19,442 nt of DNA from JBPCIX01 sp051005875 (GCA_051005875.1 JBPCIX010000064.1:1-19442), one strand, 5' to 3'. Counted from the first letter of the stretch, positions 1 through 6,264 are shown. Translations and numbers: made by a program. The notes: generated by a model not told the origin, from the sequence alone.

Positions 1-99
1 CTTGACGGCCTCCGTTCTGTTCGCATAACTGCCTTTGGCAATAAGAAGATCAATAGAAGCGATCACCTCGTCGGGCAACCTAACCGCCACGGTCGTCAT
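1..99 (-). CDS. Ribbon-helix-helix (CopG/ParD-like) antitoxin, N-terminal part
   Basis: The gene starts with ATG at 99 and runs leftwards off the window, so only 33 codons are visible. The peptide begins MTTVAVRLPDEVIASIDLLI and continues AKGSYANRTEAVK. This is the pattern of an RHH DNA-binding N-terminus: a short beta strand (TVAVRLP), helix 1 (DEVIASIDLLIAKG), then the 'sYaNRTEAV' turn into helix 2. RHH proteins of this size are usually toxin-antitoxin antitoxins or small repressors that bind their own promoter as dimers. A toxin partner, if any, would lie beyond the left edge. The family is clear; the role as an antitoxin is inferred. Confidence 0.75.
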   Translation of the reverse strand, partial: MTTVAVRLPDEVIASIDLLIAKGSYANRTEAVK

Positions 100-123
100 G
101 CAATCAGTATAACAATTGTTTTG
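99..123 (-). promoter_or_regulatory. Extended -10 promoter and palindromic operator candidate of the RHH gene
   Basis: On the minus strand an extended -10 (TG-T-TATACT, 114 down to 106) ends six bases before the ATG at 99, so the transcript would be nearly or fully leaderless. A perfect 10-bp palindrome, AACAATTGTT (111-120), overlaps the upstream edge of the -10, where an autoregulating RHH dimer would block RNA polymerase. A second inverted repeat, GCAGCA-CTTT-TGCTGC, lies just upstream at 123-138. The sequence elements are seen directly; their function is inferred. Confidence 0.45.
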
Positions 124-168
124 CAGCACTTTTGCTGCGTCGCCGGGTAACCCTTCAACTTCAGAAAC

Positions 169-206
169 GCTCCTGGTGGACGGTTTGGATCCGAACGACC
201 AGGAGC
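169..206 (-). terminator. Hairpin downstream of the amine oxidase gene
   Basis: A perfect 9-bp inverted repeat (GCTCCTGGT at 169-177, ACCAGGAGC at 198-206) with a 20-base loop lies seven bases after the amine oxidase stop codon. On the minus strand it is followed by GTTTCT, a poor T-tract. It could be a weak intrinsic terminator or a 3' stabilising hairpin. Confidence 0.4.
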
Positions 207-212
207 TTTCGT

Positions 213-1571
213 TCAGCTTGTTACCAACAGCACCTCTTTGGCGGCTCGCTCCCCTGACCTGACGGCACCCTCCATGTAGCCGTTCCATATTGGCGCAGTC
301 TCTGTTCCCGCCCAGTGGAGCCGTCCAACTGGCTCCCTCAAGCTTGGGCCGTACTGCGTCCACGCCCCTGGAGGGAAATGTGCCCCGTAGCACCCACGGG
401 TCCATTGCTCCGCCGACCAGTCCAGCTCGTGGTAGGCATGGGGTGCGCTCGCCCTCTGCCCGAGGTACTCCGTCAGGCAGTCCAACACCACCTTCCGGCG
501 CTCAGCTGGCGACTCGCGGGCGAGCGAACGCGCGTGATTCCCGACAAGGAACCCCACCAATACGCCGGGGGATCCGTCTGGAGGAGAGTTGTCCATGATT
601 GCCCCGACCGGCAAACGCGGGCTCCAGCAGAATCCCTTCAGCCCCTGATCCCTCCAGAACGGCACGTCGTAGACGACATTCACCTTCGTCACTGTGCCTT
701 GGGGTAGCCGTTGCATAAGCTGATCTCGATGACTCGGAAGGGGTGGGTCGTAGGTGATCCGGCCGGCAAGGGTCGGCGGCAGGGCGATAACCACCCGCTC
801 GGCTCTGACGGTTAACGTCTCCGACTCCACCAGGATATACCCGTTGCGTTGAACCACCCGGTTCACGGGGGCTTCGAGCTTGACCACATCGCCAAGACGC
901 TCCGCGAGCGCAGTCGCTACTAGCTGGGACCCGCCGACGAACCGGTCCTGTTGGGCGCCTCCCCCGATCGATGCCATCGTCTGGAAATCCGTGGCCGAGC
1001 GGACGTAAAAGAGAGCATGGAGGAGCGAGAAGTCCGCACACTCGGCCGCCAGGATCCCGCTCATGTAAAAGCCAAGCATCGAGCGAGCCTTGGCCGTCTT
1101 CGCCGTCTTGCGCAGCCACGTGTCGAAGGTCTGCGCATCCCACTCTCGGGCGCGAGGGGCATCCCACGGGCGTTCGACGGGGATCTGTTTGACCAGACGT
1201 TCCAGTCGCATCACGAGCTGGATGAAGTCGGCGAGAACCAGGGGATTCATCCTTGGCATCTGGCCGTGGTACCGGTATCGCTTGCCACCGATCAGAGCCA
1301 GCTCGTCACCGTCATCGTGGGTTGGAAAGGTCTCGATCCCAAGCTCCTGCGAAAGTGCGTACATCCGGTCCTGGGTCGGGCCTACCCATTGGCCGCCCAT
1401 CTCGACCACCTGGCCATCTCCGATCGGCTGACTGAGGACGCGACCACCTACTCGGTCCCGGGCCTCTAGGACCGCCACGGAACGGCAGGCTTCGAGGATC
1501 GCGCGGGCCGTCGTCAGGCCGGCCAGGCCGGCGCCCACGACCGCGAAATCTACATCCAAATGGCTAGGCAT
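213..1571 (-). CDS. Flavin-containing monoamine oxidase (FAD-dependent amine oxidase)
   Basis: This 452-aa protein is full length for the flavin amine oxidase family, which oxidises primary or polyamines to aldehyde, ammonia and hydrogen peroxide. The N-terminal dinucleotide-binding motif is VVGAGLAGL (residues 11-19), followed by the ribose-binding acid in LEARDRVGGR (35-44). The C-terminus carries HWAGTET (419-425) and NGYMEGAVRSGERAA, typical of MAO-type enzymes. Cys394 in RGCYGAHFPPG aligns with the cysteine that binds FAD covalently in mitochondrial MAO. Tyr395 and Tyr432 match the aromatic cage, and the lysine in GTVTKVNVV matches the conserved active-site lysine. No signal peptide is seen, so it is probably cytoplasmic. 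It stands alone with no visible operon partner. The substrate cannot be told; putrescine or tyramine oxidase are possible. Confidence 0.9.
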   Translation of the reverse strand: MPSHLDVDFAVVGAGLAGLTTARAILEACRSVAVLEARDRVGGRVLSQPIGDGQVVEMGGQWVGPTQDRMYALSQELGIETFPTHDDGDELALIGGKRYRYHGQMPRMNPLVLADFIQLVMRLERLVKQIPVERPWDAPRAREWDAQTFDTWLRKTAKTAKARSMLGFYMSGILAAECADFSLLHALFYVRSATDFQTMASIGGGAQQDRFVGGSQLVATALAERLGDVVKLEAPVNRVVQRNGYILVESETLTVRAERVVIALPPTLAGRITYDPPLPSHRDQLMQRLPQGTVTKVNVVYDVPFWRDQGLKGFCWSPRLPVGAIMDNSPPDGSPGVLVGFLVGNHARSLARESPAERRKVVLDCLTEYLGQRASAPHAYHELDWSAEQWTRGCYGAHFPPGAWTQYGPSLREPVGRLHWAGTETAPIWNGYMEGAVRSGERAAKEVLLVTS

Positions 1572-1608
1572 CTATGAGAATCGGGGGAAAAGATCGACCC
1601 CGCGAATG

Positions 1609-1740
1609 TCACTCCTCAAAGCGCAACGGCTCCTGCAAATTGGATGCATCGCCCTCCTGAAACTTGCAGTTCGTGAGGCCCTCTCCTTTTGCGCGCTTGT
1701 TACCCGTCGTGATTCCGAGCTCCTTGACGAGCGCTTCACA
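1609..1740 (-). pseudogene. Remnant of a class I SAM-dependent methyltransferase
   Basis: In one minus-strand frame this stretch reads CEALVKELGITT, then GNKRAKGEGLTNCKFQEGD, then ASNLQEPLRFEE and a stop. The second part matches the region after motif I of class I methyltransferases ('agNkrAkeeGLtNckFqeGDa.nLqe'). The first part resembles the segment just before motif I ('aLVkELGIt.g'). The glycine-rich SAM loop that should lie between them is missing, which points to an internal deletion. There is no start codon and the fragment abuts the hicB remnant on its 5' side. It is a gene scrap with no expected product. The identification is from family memory and needs a search. Confidence 0.5.
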
Positions 1741-1840
1741 ATCAGATATCGCTCGCTCATTTCTCGCCTTTTAGTGAAGCCTGCTTGAGAACGCTGCCAA
1801 GGGTCTTGGAATGCAGCGTACCTGAAGGCCTTGCCGGGAA
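1738..1840 (-). repeat. 103-bp repeat, copy 1: hicA tail / hicB head remnant
   Basis: This segment matches 4541-4642 with about three substitutions and one single-base indel. On the minus strand it holds the end of a hicA gene (TLHSKTLGSVLKQASLKGEK then stop), the ATGA start/stop overlap, and the first eight codons of hicB (MSERYLIV). After that the sequence switches abruptly to the methyltransferase remnant. The extra base disrupts the hicA frame upstream. This copy is non-functional debris of the same toxin-antitoxin locus that survives better at 4342-4697. Confidence 0.75.
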
Positions 1841-1978
1841 GGGCGACCTTACCTATCTTTTGTCGGTTTCGGCGATAAATGCACCAGTGCCCTGCCTTGT
1901 TTGGGGGGGCGGTTTTCGAAAGATTGAGTCGCCCGGAGTGAAGCGGGCGTGTTGAATTCGGATGTCACCCATGGTAGA

Positions 1979-1997
1979 GGCCTAAAAATGGCGGAGG
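1979..1997. repeat. Direct repeat of the tRNA-Sec 3' end (att-like, left copy)
   Basis: The 19-mer GGCCTAAAAATGGCGGAGG is identical to 6436-6454, where it covers the last nine bases of the selenocysteine tRNA (CCTCCGCCA on the minus strand) and the following T-tract. Similarity continues weakly on both sides (TGGTAG before, GG-CG after). A displaced copy of a tRNA 3' end is typical of the far boundary of a tRNA-integrated element. No integrase is found between the copies, so the site assignment is inference. Confidence 0.5.
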
Positions 1998-2031
1998 TGG
2001 GCGATTCACAACTCAAGTAGCGTCACCGCAC

Positions 2032-2875
2032 TCAGAGACGCGACAACTCCTCTCGCGCCTGACGTACGAACCCGCTGCAGACGTCGGCGACCTGGTCCGC
2101 AGGTACTGCCACGCGCAACGCATCGATGGCCATCCGCACACCATCGGCCCCTCGGGCGCCGAACAGCCGGGCCATCAGGTCGACAGCCTCGGAGCACACC
2201 GGTCCCGCGGTCTCGTCTCGGCGAGCAACGGCCGCAGCCGCGGAAGGAACTCGCTCACGGGGACGGTGAGCATCAGGCGGTACACGTCGGCGGCGTCCTT
2301 GTCCGCGATGCGGTCCGCCTTGCCTTCGTCGATACGATCACGCAGCTTGTGGACCTTAGCGACGACGAGCGCCGCCGGTCCGGCGACGCGAACGGGGAAG
2401 CGGCGGAGATCGGAGGCATCGAGCGCGGGCACTTCAATGAGGTCGTGGTCGATCATCGAGCCTCAAGCCCGATCACCTTGCGGGCGATCATCTTGTCGTG
2501 AGGCGGAAGACGCACGCTCCGCCTTCCCCCGGCAGGCGCATATCGATCAGGGACCATGATGTCGACCTCCACATCCGTCGGAGTGCCTGCGATGTAGACC
2601 GTCTTCCACCAGACGCCGGGGTCGCCCTTCTGCTCGAAGTCGGCGTTACCCAAGAGCGTCTCGATGCGAGGCTCATCGGCGAGCCGGGCGGGCGCCAGTG
2701 CCAGGTCGGCGTCAGTCGTGTACGGCGCAACGCCGGTGATGCCGGCGTCCCCCGTCCGCACGTAAACCGCCTGGGCACCGACGACGACGATCGCCTCCCG
2801 CTGGGAGCCGAGGGCCTCGAGCGCGTCAAGGAGCACTGTCCGGGCCGCGATGTACTCAGGCGCGGCGTCCGGCAC
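2032..2875 (-). pseudogene. Nucleotidyltransferase toxin (AbiEii-like), broken by two frameshifts
   Basis: The reading starts best at GTG 2875, five bases after a strong GGGAGGAG ribosome site, overlapping the end of the AbiEi-like gene. Frame one (to 2453) contains VVVGAQAVYVRTGDAG and TTDADLALAPARL, the G-A-[QR] helix and D-x-D metal site of the nucleotidyltransferase fold. It ends at GLEAR-stop. The next frame continues the same protein from MIDHDLIEVPALD through VAGPAALVVAKVHKLRDRI to about 2210. A third frame then gives ETAGPVCSEAVDLMARLF and on to a stop at 2032. Each break fits a small indel. The first also forms an ATGA overlap, so coupled translation of two pieces is a remote alternative. 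The intact gene would encode about 280 residues. It is either a decayed toxin or affected by assembly error. Confidence 0.7.
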
Positions 2876-3998
2876 TGTCACTCCTCCCGTCCGACGCGTC
2901 GTCGAGCAGGGCGCGGATCGAAGGGTAACGCCACTCGTCCTCGTTCTCCCGCATCCATGCGAAGAGCGCCTCGCCTTCAGACGGCATTCGGCCGGTGCCG
3001 GCGAGGCAGTCGATGGCGACTTGGCTGGGGGCCGCCCACGCCATCCCGTTGTCGCGAGCCGCCCAGGCAAAGGCGACGTCATTCTCGGGCCGGACGAGAA
3101 CGGTGTCGGCGCCGGCCTCGGCGGGCAACAGCTCTAGTTCGTCCGCAAGCTCGCGCGGGTTCATCGCGTACACGACGAGCAGCGAGGGAGCGGCGACGGG
3201 GGCGATCCTGGACGCGGCGAAAGAGCCGGTGATCGTCGGAGGCCGCCCGGCAGAGGGCGGTCGGCTGCGCAGACGGTCCAGAACCGCGGAGGTTCCCTGG
3301 CGTGCGATGTAGCGATAGGTGCCGACCGGGCGGAACAGGTCGAGCGCCCTGGCTCGCCGCTGGAGCGTCGCCGGCCAGTCGACTCGAGTCACAGGCCCTG
3401 CGCGCTCCCGATCGATGAGCCCCTCGTTGATGAGAGTGTCGAGGATGCGGGAGAGATAGCCCTCGTTGACGTTGGCGGCCCTGGCGATCTCGGAACCGGA
3501 GTACGGCGGCACAGCGTCGATGAGGACGCGGACAACGGCACCCGCCTTCGCCCCGCGGACGGCCGACCGTGGCCTGGTGGAGCGTGGATCCTGGCGCGCG
3601 CCTTCGGTCTCGATGAAGACGCCGGGGTAGTCGAGGCTGATCCGGGTGTTGCCGGTCAGGTCGAGGTAGTTAACGTTCTCCTCGGTCAGGAGCTCCCTGA
3701 CCCGCGGGCCGATGTACGGGGCGACCAGCAGGATGGGCTGGTTGCCCATCTGCCGCCGCCACCTCCGCCACGGGCCACCGATGAGCGCCTCGACGTCCCG
3801 GGGGGAGACATCCGCTTTCACCTCGACGAAGACAAGGGTCTGGGAGCCGGTGATCGGCGACTTGATGACGAGGTCATCAGCCTCCGGATCTCCGACGGAG
3901 GCTTGCTTCTCCACGGCCCAGGCGGAGGGCAGGCGACGCGTGAGGGCCTCGACGGCAGCGTCTAGAAGCTCTCGACCGCTCATCTGGGTTACGTGCAT
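2856..3998 (-). CDS. AbiEi-like antitoxin/regulator: nuclease-fold N-terminus plus winged helix
   Basis: The ATG at 3998 is preceded four bases upstream by AAGGAGG, so it is preferred to an ATG ten codons earlier; the protein is 380 aa. The N-terminal 120 residues have a PD-(D/E)xK-like layout: an acidic patch in EADDLVI, then LVFVEVKAD, followed by APYIGPRVRELL and NYLDLTGNTRI, a signature I know from the large AbiEi-type antitoxin family (Pfam AbiEi_2). A winged helix follows (GSEIARAANVNEGYLSRILD, then TLINEGLIDRE). The C-terminal half is less conserved. In AbiE systems this protein represses the operon and counters a nucleotidyltransferase toxin. The neighbouring nucleotidyltransferase overlaps it by 20 bp, which fits. 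Here the antitoxin is intact while the toxin is broken. Confidence 0.75.
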   Translation of the reverse strand: MHVTQMSGRELLDAAVEALTRRLPSAWAVEKQASVGDPEADDLVIKSPITGSQTLVFVEVKADVSPRDVEALIGGPWRRWRRQMGNQPILLVAPYIGPRVRELLTEENVNYLDLTGNTRISLDYPGVFIETEGARQDPRSTRPRSAVRGAKAGAVVRVLIDAVPPYSGSEIARAANVNEGYLSRILDTLINEGLIDRERAGPVTRVDWPATLQRRARALDLFRPVGTYRYIARQGTSAVLDRLRSRPPSAGRPPTITGSFAASRIAPVAAPSLLVVYAMNPRELADELELLPAEAGADTVLVRPENDVAFAWAARDNGMAWAAPSQVAIDCLAGTGRMPSEGEALFAWMRENEDEWRYPSIRALLDDASDGRSDSAGRRA

Positions 3999-4000
3999 CT

Positions 4001-4109
4001 TGCCTCCTTGCCGACAGCTAGCAATCATACCACTTTAGGCAATAGTTGCTGATGTTTAGACAGGAGTTGCTAGAGTTAGGCTGGTGTGCCAGAAACCGGC
4101 AAGGAGGCA
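4001..4109 (-). promoter_or_regulatory. Promoter/operator region of the AbiEi-like gene with nested inverted repeats
   Basis: Thirteen bases, TGCCTCCTTGCCG (4001-4013, containing the ribosome site of the minus-strand gene), recur perfectly inverted as CGGCAAGGAGGCA at 4097-4109. Inside lies a smaller inverted pair, CTAGCAA (4018-4024) and TTGCTAG (4067-4073), with a further GTTGCT at 4045-4050. An extended -10 for the minus strand (TG-G-TATGAT) is at 4032-4024; no good -35 is visible. AbiEi antitoxins bind inverted repeats at their promoters, so autoregulation is plausible. The right-hand arm is an orphan ribosome-site-like copy with no gene behind it. Confidence 0.45.
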
Positions 4110-4127
4110 GGGCTTCAGCTGACTCGT

Positions 4128-4169
4128 AACTGTAGTATTGCGTATGGCGATATACGGATTCCTACAGTT
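4128..4169. other. 42-bp imperfect palindrome
   Basis: The region between the AbiEi-like start and hicB (3999-4341) has no gene. It contains a symmetric structure: AACTGTAG (4128-4135) with CTACAGTT (4162-4169), a five-base mismatched segment on each side, then CGTAT (4141-4145) with ATACG (4152-4156) around a six-base centre. A second, perfect palindrome ACCCTTAAGGGT lies at 4240-4251. These could be operators or element-end sequences; nothing identifies the binding protein. Confidence 0.4.
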
Positions 4170-4341
4170 TTCGTTAAGTATCAACGCCACAAAAGAACAA
4201 GAATCTGAAAAATCCAGAAATCACAACGGTGGTAAGTCCACCCTTAAGGGTAGCTGCTACTAAATGGCCGTTTGGCGGTCTTGGCCAAAGCAATCGCACT
4301 GATCAAGCGTGTCCCCGGCCCACTCAGATGTATAGACGGAC

Positions 4342-4563
4342 CTACGCTCCGACCTCTACGTAGGCACTGGTACTGTTGGGCTCAGGGATTGGGTCTCCGT
4401 CCTCCTTCAGGCCTTCAAGGTGGAAGGCTATGGGGTCCCGCATCTCGGCTTCACATTTCTGGCGTGTCGGACCCGTGGCCACTACACCGGGCAAATCCGG
4501 CGAGTACGCCGAGTAATTTGTGTCCTCGTCGCCCGCGATGACAATCAGATATCGCTCGCTCAT
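4342..4563 (-). CDS. hicB: HicB-family antitoxin (orphan)
   Basis: The 73-aa product begins MSERYLIVIAGDEDTNYSAY and continues SPDLPGVVATG. This is the HicB partial-RNase-H fold signature: a beta strand with a Y-x-A-x-x-P-D-L-P-G-x-x-x-x-G motif. It ends GDPIPEPNSTSAYVEV, also typical. Its length is normal for the short, DNA-binding-domain-free HicB subtype. The ATG overlaps the hicA stop (ATGA), the usual hicAB arrangement, but hicA is truncated, so this is probably an antitoxin without its toxin. A ribosome site, AAGGCGAG, lies within the hicA tail. The shared start region is duplicated at 1738-1840. Confidence 0.85.
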   Translation of the reverse strand: MSERYLIVIAGDEDTNYSAYSPDLPGVVATGPTRQKCEAEMRDPIAFHLEGLKEDGDPIPEPNSTSAYVEVGA

Positions 4564-4697
4564 TTCTCGCCTTTTAGTGAGGCCTGCTTGAGAACGCTGC
4601 CAAGGGTCTTGGGATGCAGCGTATCTGAAGGCTTGCCGGGAACCCAATCGGCGAAAGCTCTTTGAAACAGCCGGCCACCTCGATGGGGAACTCGCAT
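4560..4697 (-). pseudogene. hicA: Truncated hicA toxin gene (C-terminal part)
   Basis: The last 27 codons read VPGKPSDTLHPKTLGSVLKQ then ASLKGEK, a close match to the C-terminus of HicA mRNA interferases ('tVpGKPSD.LhPkTL.siLkQAgLk'). The N-terminal half, including the GSH catalytic histidine region expected in HicA, is absent. Upstream codons in the same frame (MRVPHRGGRL and on) do not resemble HicA, so the gene was cut at about 4645-4650. A 45-codon ORF from ATG 4697 exists but should be inactive as a toxin. It overlaps hicB by three bases of ATGA. Confidence 0.7.
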
Positions 4698-4702
4698 GAG
4701 AT

Positions 4703-5076
4703 ATGCCTCCGCTCCCGCATTTAGAGCCCCTGGAACAGCGTCTGTCGAAGCGTTCCCAAGATAGTGGGCAATCCCTCATGCGGTTGCGCAAGGCTGTCGT
4801 GTTTGACCGGCTCATAGCCCGCCTGCTGTCCGTGGATGGTTCCCGGTGGGTTCTCAAGGGCGCTCTTGCTCTGGACTTTCGGCTCGGAGACGGACCCGCA
4901 CGACTAAGGACATAGACTTGGTTCATCAAGAAGGACTGGTCTCCGCCGAAAACCATTTGATCGCGGGGCAAGGCGTCGAGCTGGATGATTTCTTCGATGT
5001 CTGGCAGAGTCTCGATCTGAGCGATATCTTGTTGGGGAAATCGTATACAATTTGTAAACAACGGGCTCCATTGTGA
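4703..5076 (+). pseudogene. AbiEii/AbiGii-type nucleotidyltransferase toxin, frameshifted and truncated
   Basis: From ATG 4703 the reading gives MPPLPHLEPLEQRLSKRSQD, then SLMRLRKAVVFDRLIARLLS and GSRWVLKGALALDFRLGD. This is the characteristic N-terminus of AbiEii toxins, where 'wVLKGalAl..RlgdRaRtTkDiDL' carries the nucleotidyltransferase active site. The frame is lost at about 4895-4905, and the next frame supplies TTKDIDLVHQEGL and GVELDDFFDVWQSLDLSD. Homology then stops, leaving roughly 110 of some 280-300 expected residues. The coding sequence runs straight into the next small gene. It differs in sequence from the nucleotidyltransferase at 2032-2875, so it is a second independent toxin relic. 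Confidence 0.75.
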
Positions 5077-5369
5077 CGACGATCTTAATTAGGGACGTCA
5101 GATTCAGCCCGGAGGTAGTCGAGAAGATTTGGATGGAGCACGGGCTGTCTCAACGGTTCGTTGAGGAGGTTGCTTACTCAGGTGAGAGCGAAGGTCGATG
5201 GGATTTCGACGAAGTTCACGGAATCCGCGTGGTTGTGAGGGGTGAAACGGTGGAAGCAGTGCCGCGAGACACGATTGTTTTTCTCCGGCCGATCGATCCT
5301 GAGAACGGCATCTGGGATGTCATCACAGCGTTCTGTCCGACGAATCCGAATTACGGAATGGAGGATTGA
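5073..5369 (+). CDS. Small putative toxin of a toxin/RHH-antitoxin pair
   Basis: A 98-aa protein starting with GTG at 5073. It reads MTTILIRDVRFSPEVVEKIW, then MEHGLSQRFVEEVAYSGESE, and ends with a strand-rich half (IRVVVRGETVEAVPRDTIVF). The 'ekiW.eHGLs..fVeEV' start followed by alternating beta strands is loosely reminiscent of the BrnT/RelE-like fold, but I do not recognise the family with confidence. Two bases separate its stop from the ATG of an RHH gene, a toxin-then-antitoxin order seen in BrnTA-like systems. A possible -10 (TACAAT, 5046-5051) lies upstream; no clear ribosome site is visible. The function is inferred mainly from size and partner. Confidence 0.55.
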   Translation: MTTILIRDVRFSPEVVEKIWMEHGLSQRFVEEVAYSGESEGRWDFDEVHGIRVVVRGETVEAVPRDTIVFLRPIDPENGIWDVITAFCPTNPNYGMED

Positions 5370-5371
5370 CC

Positions 5372-5818
5372 ATGAGCGAAAAGACACCTGAAGAAGAGGC
5401 GCTCGAAGTATGGGAGAAGGGAACTCCGGTCGAGGTCAAACGCGATCGCCCAACCTCGAGCGTCCTATCTCTCCGCCTACCCCAAGATCTGTTTGAAGAA
5501 ATCTCCGATCTAGCCGAAGCGAGGGGTATGTCAGTGAGCGCGTTTGGACGCGATCTGATGGAGAAAGCGTTGGGGAGTCAATCTCCTTCAACTCCAATTG
5601 ACGTCGCATCAATGTTTCATAGATGGGCCCTTGAGTCCATGGAGGGCGTACGACTTTCAACGCTGGTATCGCCAGCAATCACACGTGACTCGTGGGTTCA
5701 CTTCTGCTTCGGATCAACCAGCTTTGAAGCATCACATCACGATCTGCTCACTGACATTCGCGCTGGCGAAATCAGTCAATCCTCCACCGCAAGAGCAGGT
5801 TCGGAACAGCTCGCATGA
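5372..5818 (+). CDS. CopG-like ribbon-helix-helix protein, probable antitoxin
   Basis: A TTG six bases upstream is possible, but the ATG at 5372 follows GGAGG (5358-5364 region) at sensible distance and is preferred, giving 148 aa. Residues about 25-65 contain SSVLSLRLPQDLFEEISDLA and EARGMSVSAFGRDLMEKAL, a clear RHH domain (strand, helix, 'g.svsaf.RdlmekAL' helix). The C-terminal 80 residues have no recognisable domain, which is longer than usual for a simple antitoxin. The gene is coupled to the small upstream gene (2-bp gap), and its last bases overlap the next ATG by four. It is likely the DNA-binding antitoxin of the pair and an autoregulator. Confidence 0.65.
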   Translation: MSEKTPEEEALEVWEKGTPVEVKRDRPTSSVLSLRLPQDLFEEISDLAEARGMSVSAFGRDLMEKALGSQSPSTPIDVASMFHRWALESMEGVRLSTLVSPAITRDSWVHFCFGSTSFEASHHDLLTDIRAGEISQSSTARAGSEQLA

Positions 5819-6243
5819 CCGACAAGATCCACGACTGGATAATCCAACCCCTTCTGTGCGACTACGCGGAGGTGGCGGACGGAAAACTCTTCGTTCTTGG
5901 TGGAGGGTGGTCGATCTGCGGACCAGGCCCCTTCACCCATGCTCTGGCGATAAAAATCGGTGTCCCGTGGGACCTCGCCAATCGGCGACACAAGCTACAA
6001 GCGGTTTTGAAAGATGAAGATGGGCACGAGGTGCAGTTGGGTGATCCTTTGTCGGAGGTTCGCTTCGAAGGAGAAATAGAAGTGGGCCGCCCGGCCGGCC
6101 TTCCTGCGGGCACCTATCTTGATGTCCCCCTCGCGGTGAACTTCGGACCCCTGGAGTTACCACCCGGCAAGGGTTACGTTTGGGCTATCGGAGTAAACGG
6201 AACGCAAGTGGAACTTCGCTTCCGTACGAGACCAAACCAGTGA
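5815..6243 (+). CDS. DUF6941-like protein of unknown function
   Basis: The ATG at 5815 overlaps the stop of the RHH gene (ATGA). The 142-aa product begins MTDKIHDWIIQPLLCDYAEV, then ADGKLFVLGGGW, with a later GPLELPPGKGYVWAIGVNG. This 'lLcdyA.v.dGKl.vlGgGw' start and the C-terminal 'y.w.i.vdg' match a widespread beta-sandwich-like family that I recall as DUF6941. No catalytic motif, signal peptide or membrane segment is seen. Overlap suggests translation coupled to the toxin-antitoxin pair, but members of this family occur in many contexts, so a role in that system is not established. Confidence 0.6.
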   Translation: MTDKIHDWIIQPLLCDYAEVADGKLFVLGGGWSICGPGPFTHALAIKIGVPWDLANRRHKLQAVLKDEDGHEVQLGDPLSEVRFEGEIEVGRPAGLPAGTYLDVPLAVNFGPLELPPGKGYVWAIGVNGTQVELRFRTRPNQ

Positions 6244-6264
6244 ACGCTTGGGGGAAACGACTCC

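Noticed and set aside
290..1469. Several plus-strand open frames, and one minus-strand frame, across the amine oxidase gene
   Set aside because: They are Arg/Pro/Ser-rich products of reading a GC-rich gene in other frames, with no domain or ribosome site.
1572..1760. 62-codon minus-strand frame beginning MSERYLIV
   Set aside because: Only the first eight codons are hicB; the rest is out-of-frame methyltransferase debris. It is treated as part of the repeat and pseudogene.
1930..1949. CGCCCG/CGGGCG hairpin in the gap left of the att-like repeat
   Set aside because: It is a short stem with no T-tract and no intact gene ending nearby. The gap 1841-1978 shows nothing else supportable.
2453..2460. 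In-frame TGA in the nucleotidyltransferase as a possible selenocysteine codon, given the nearby tRNA-Sec
   Set aside because: Reading through the TGA gives an unrelated sequence; the family sequence continues in another frame, so it is a frameshift.
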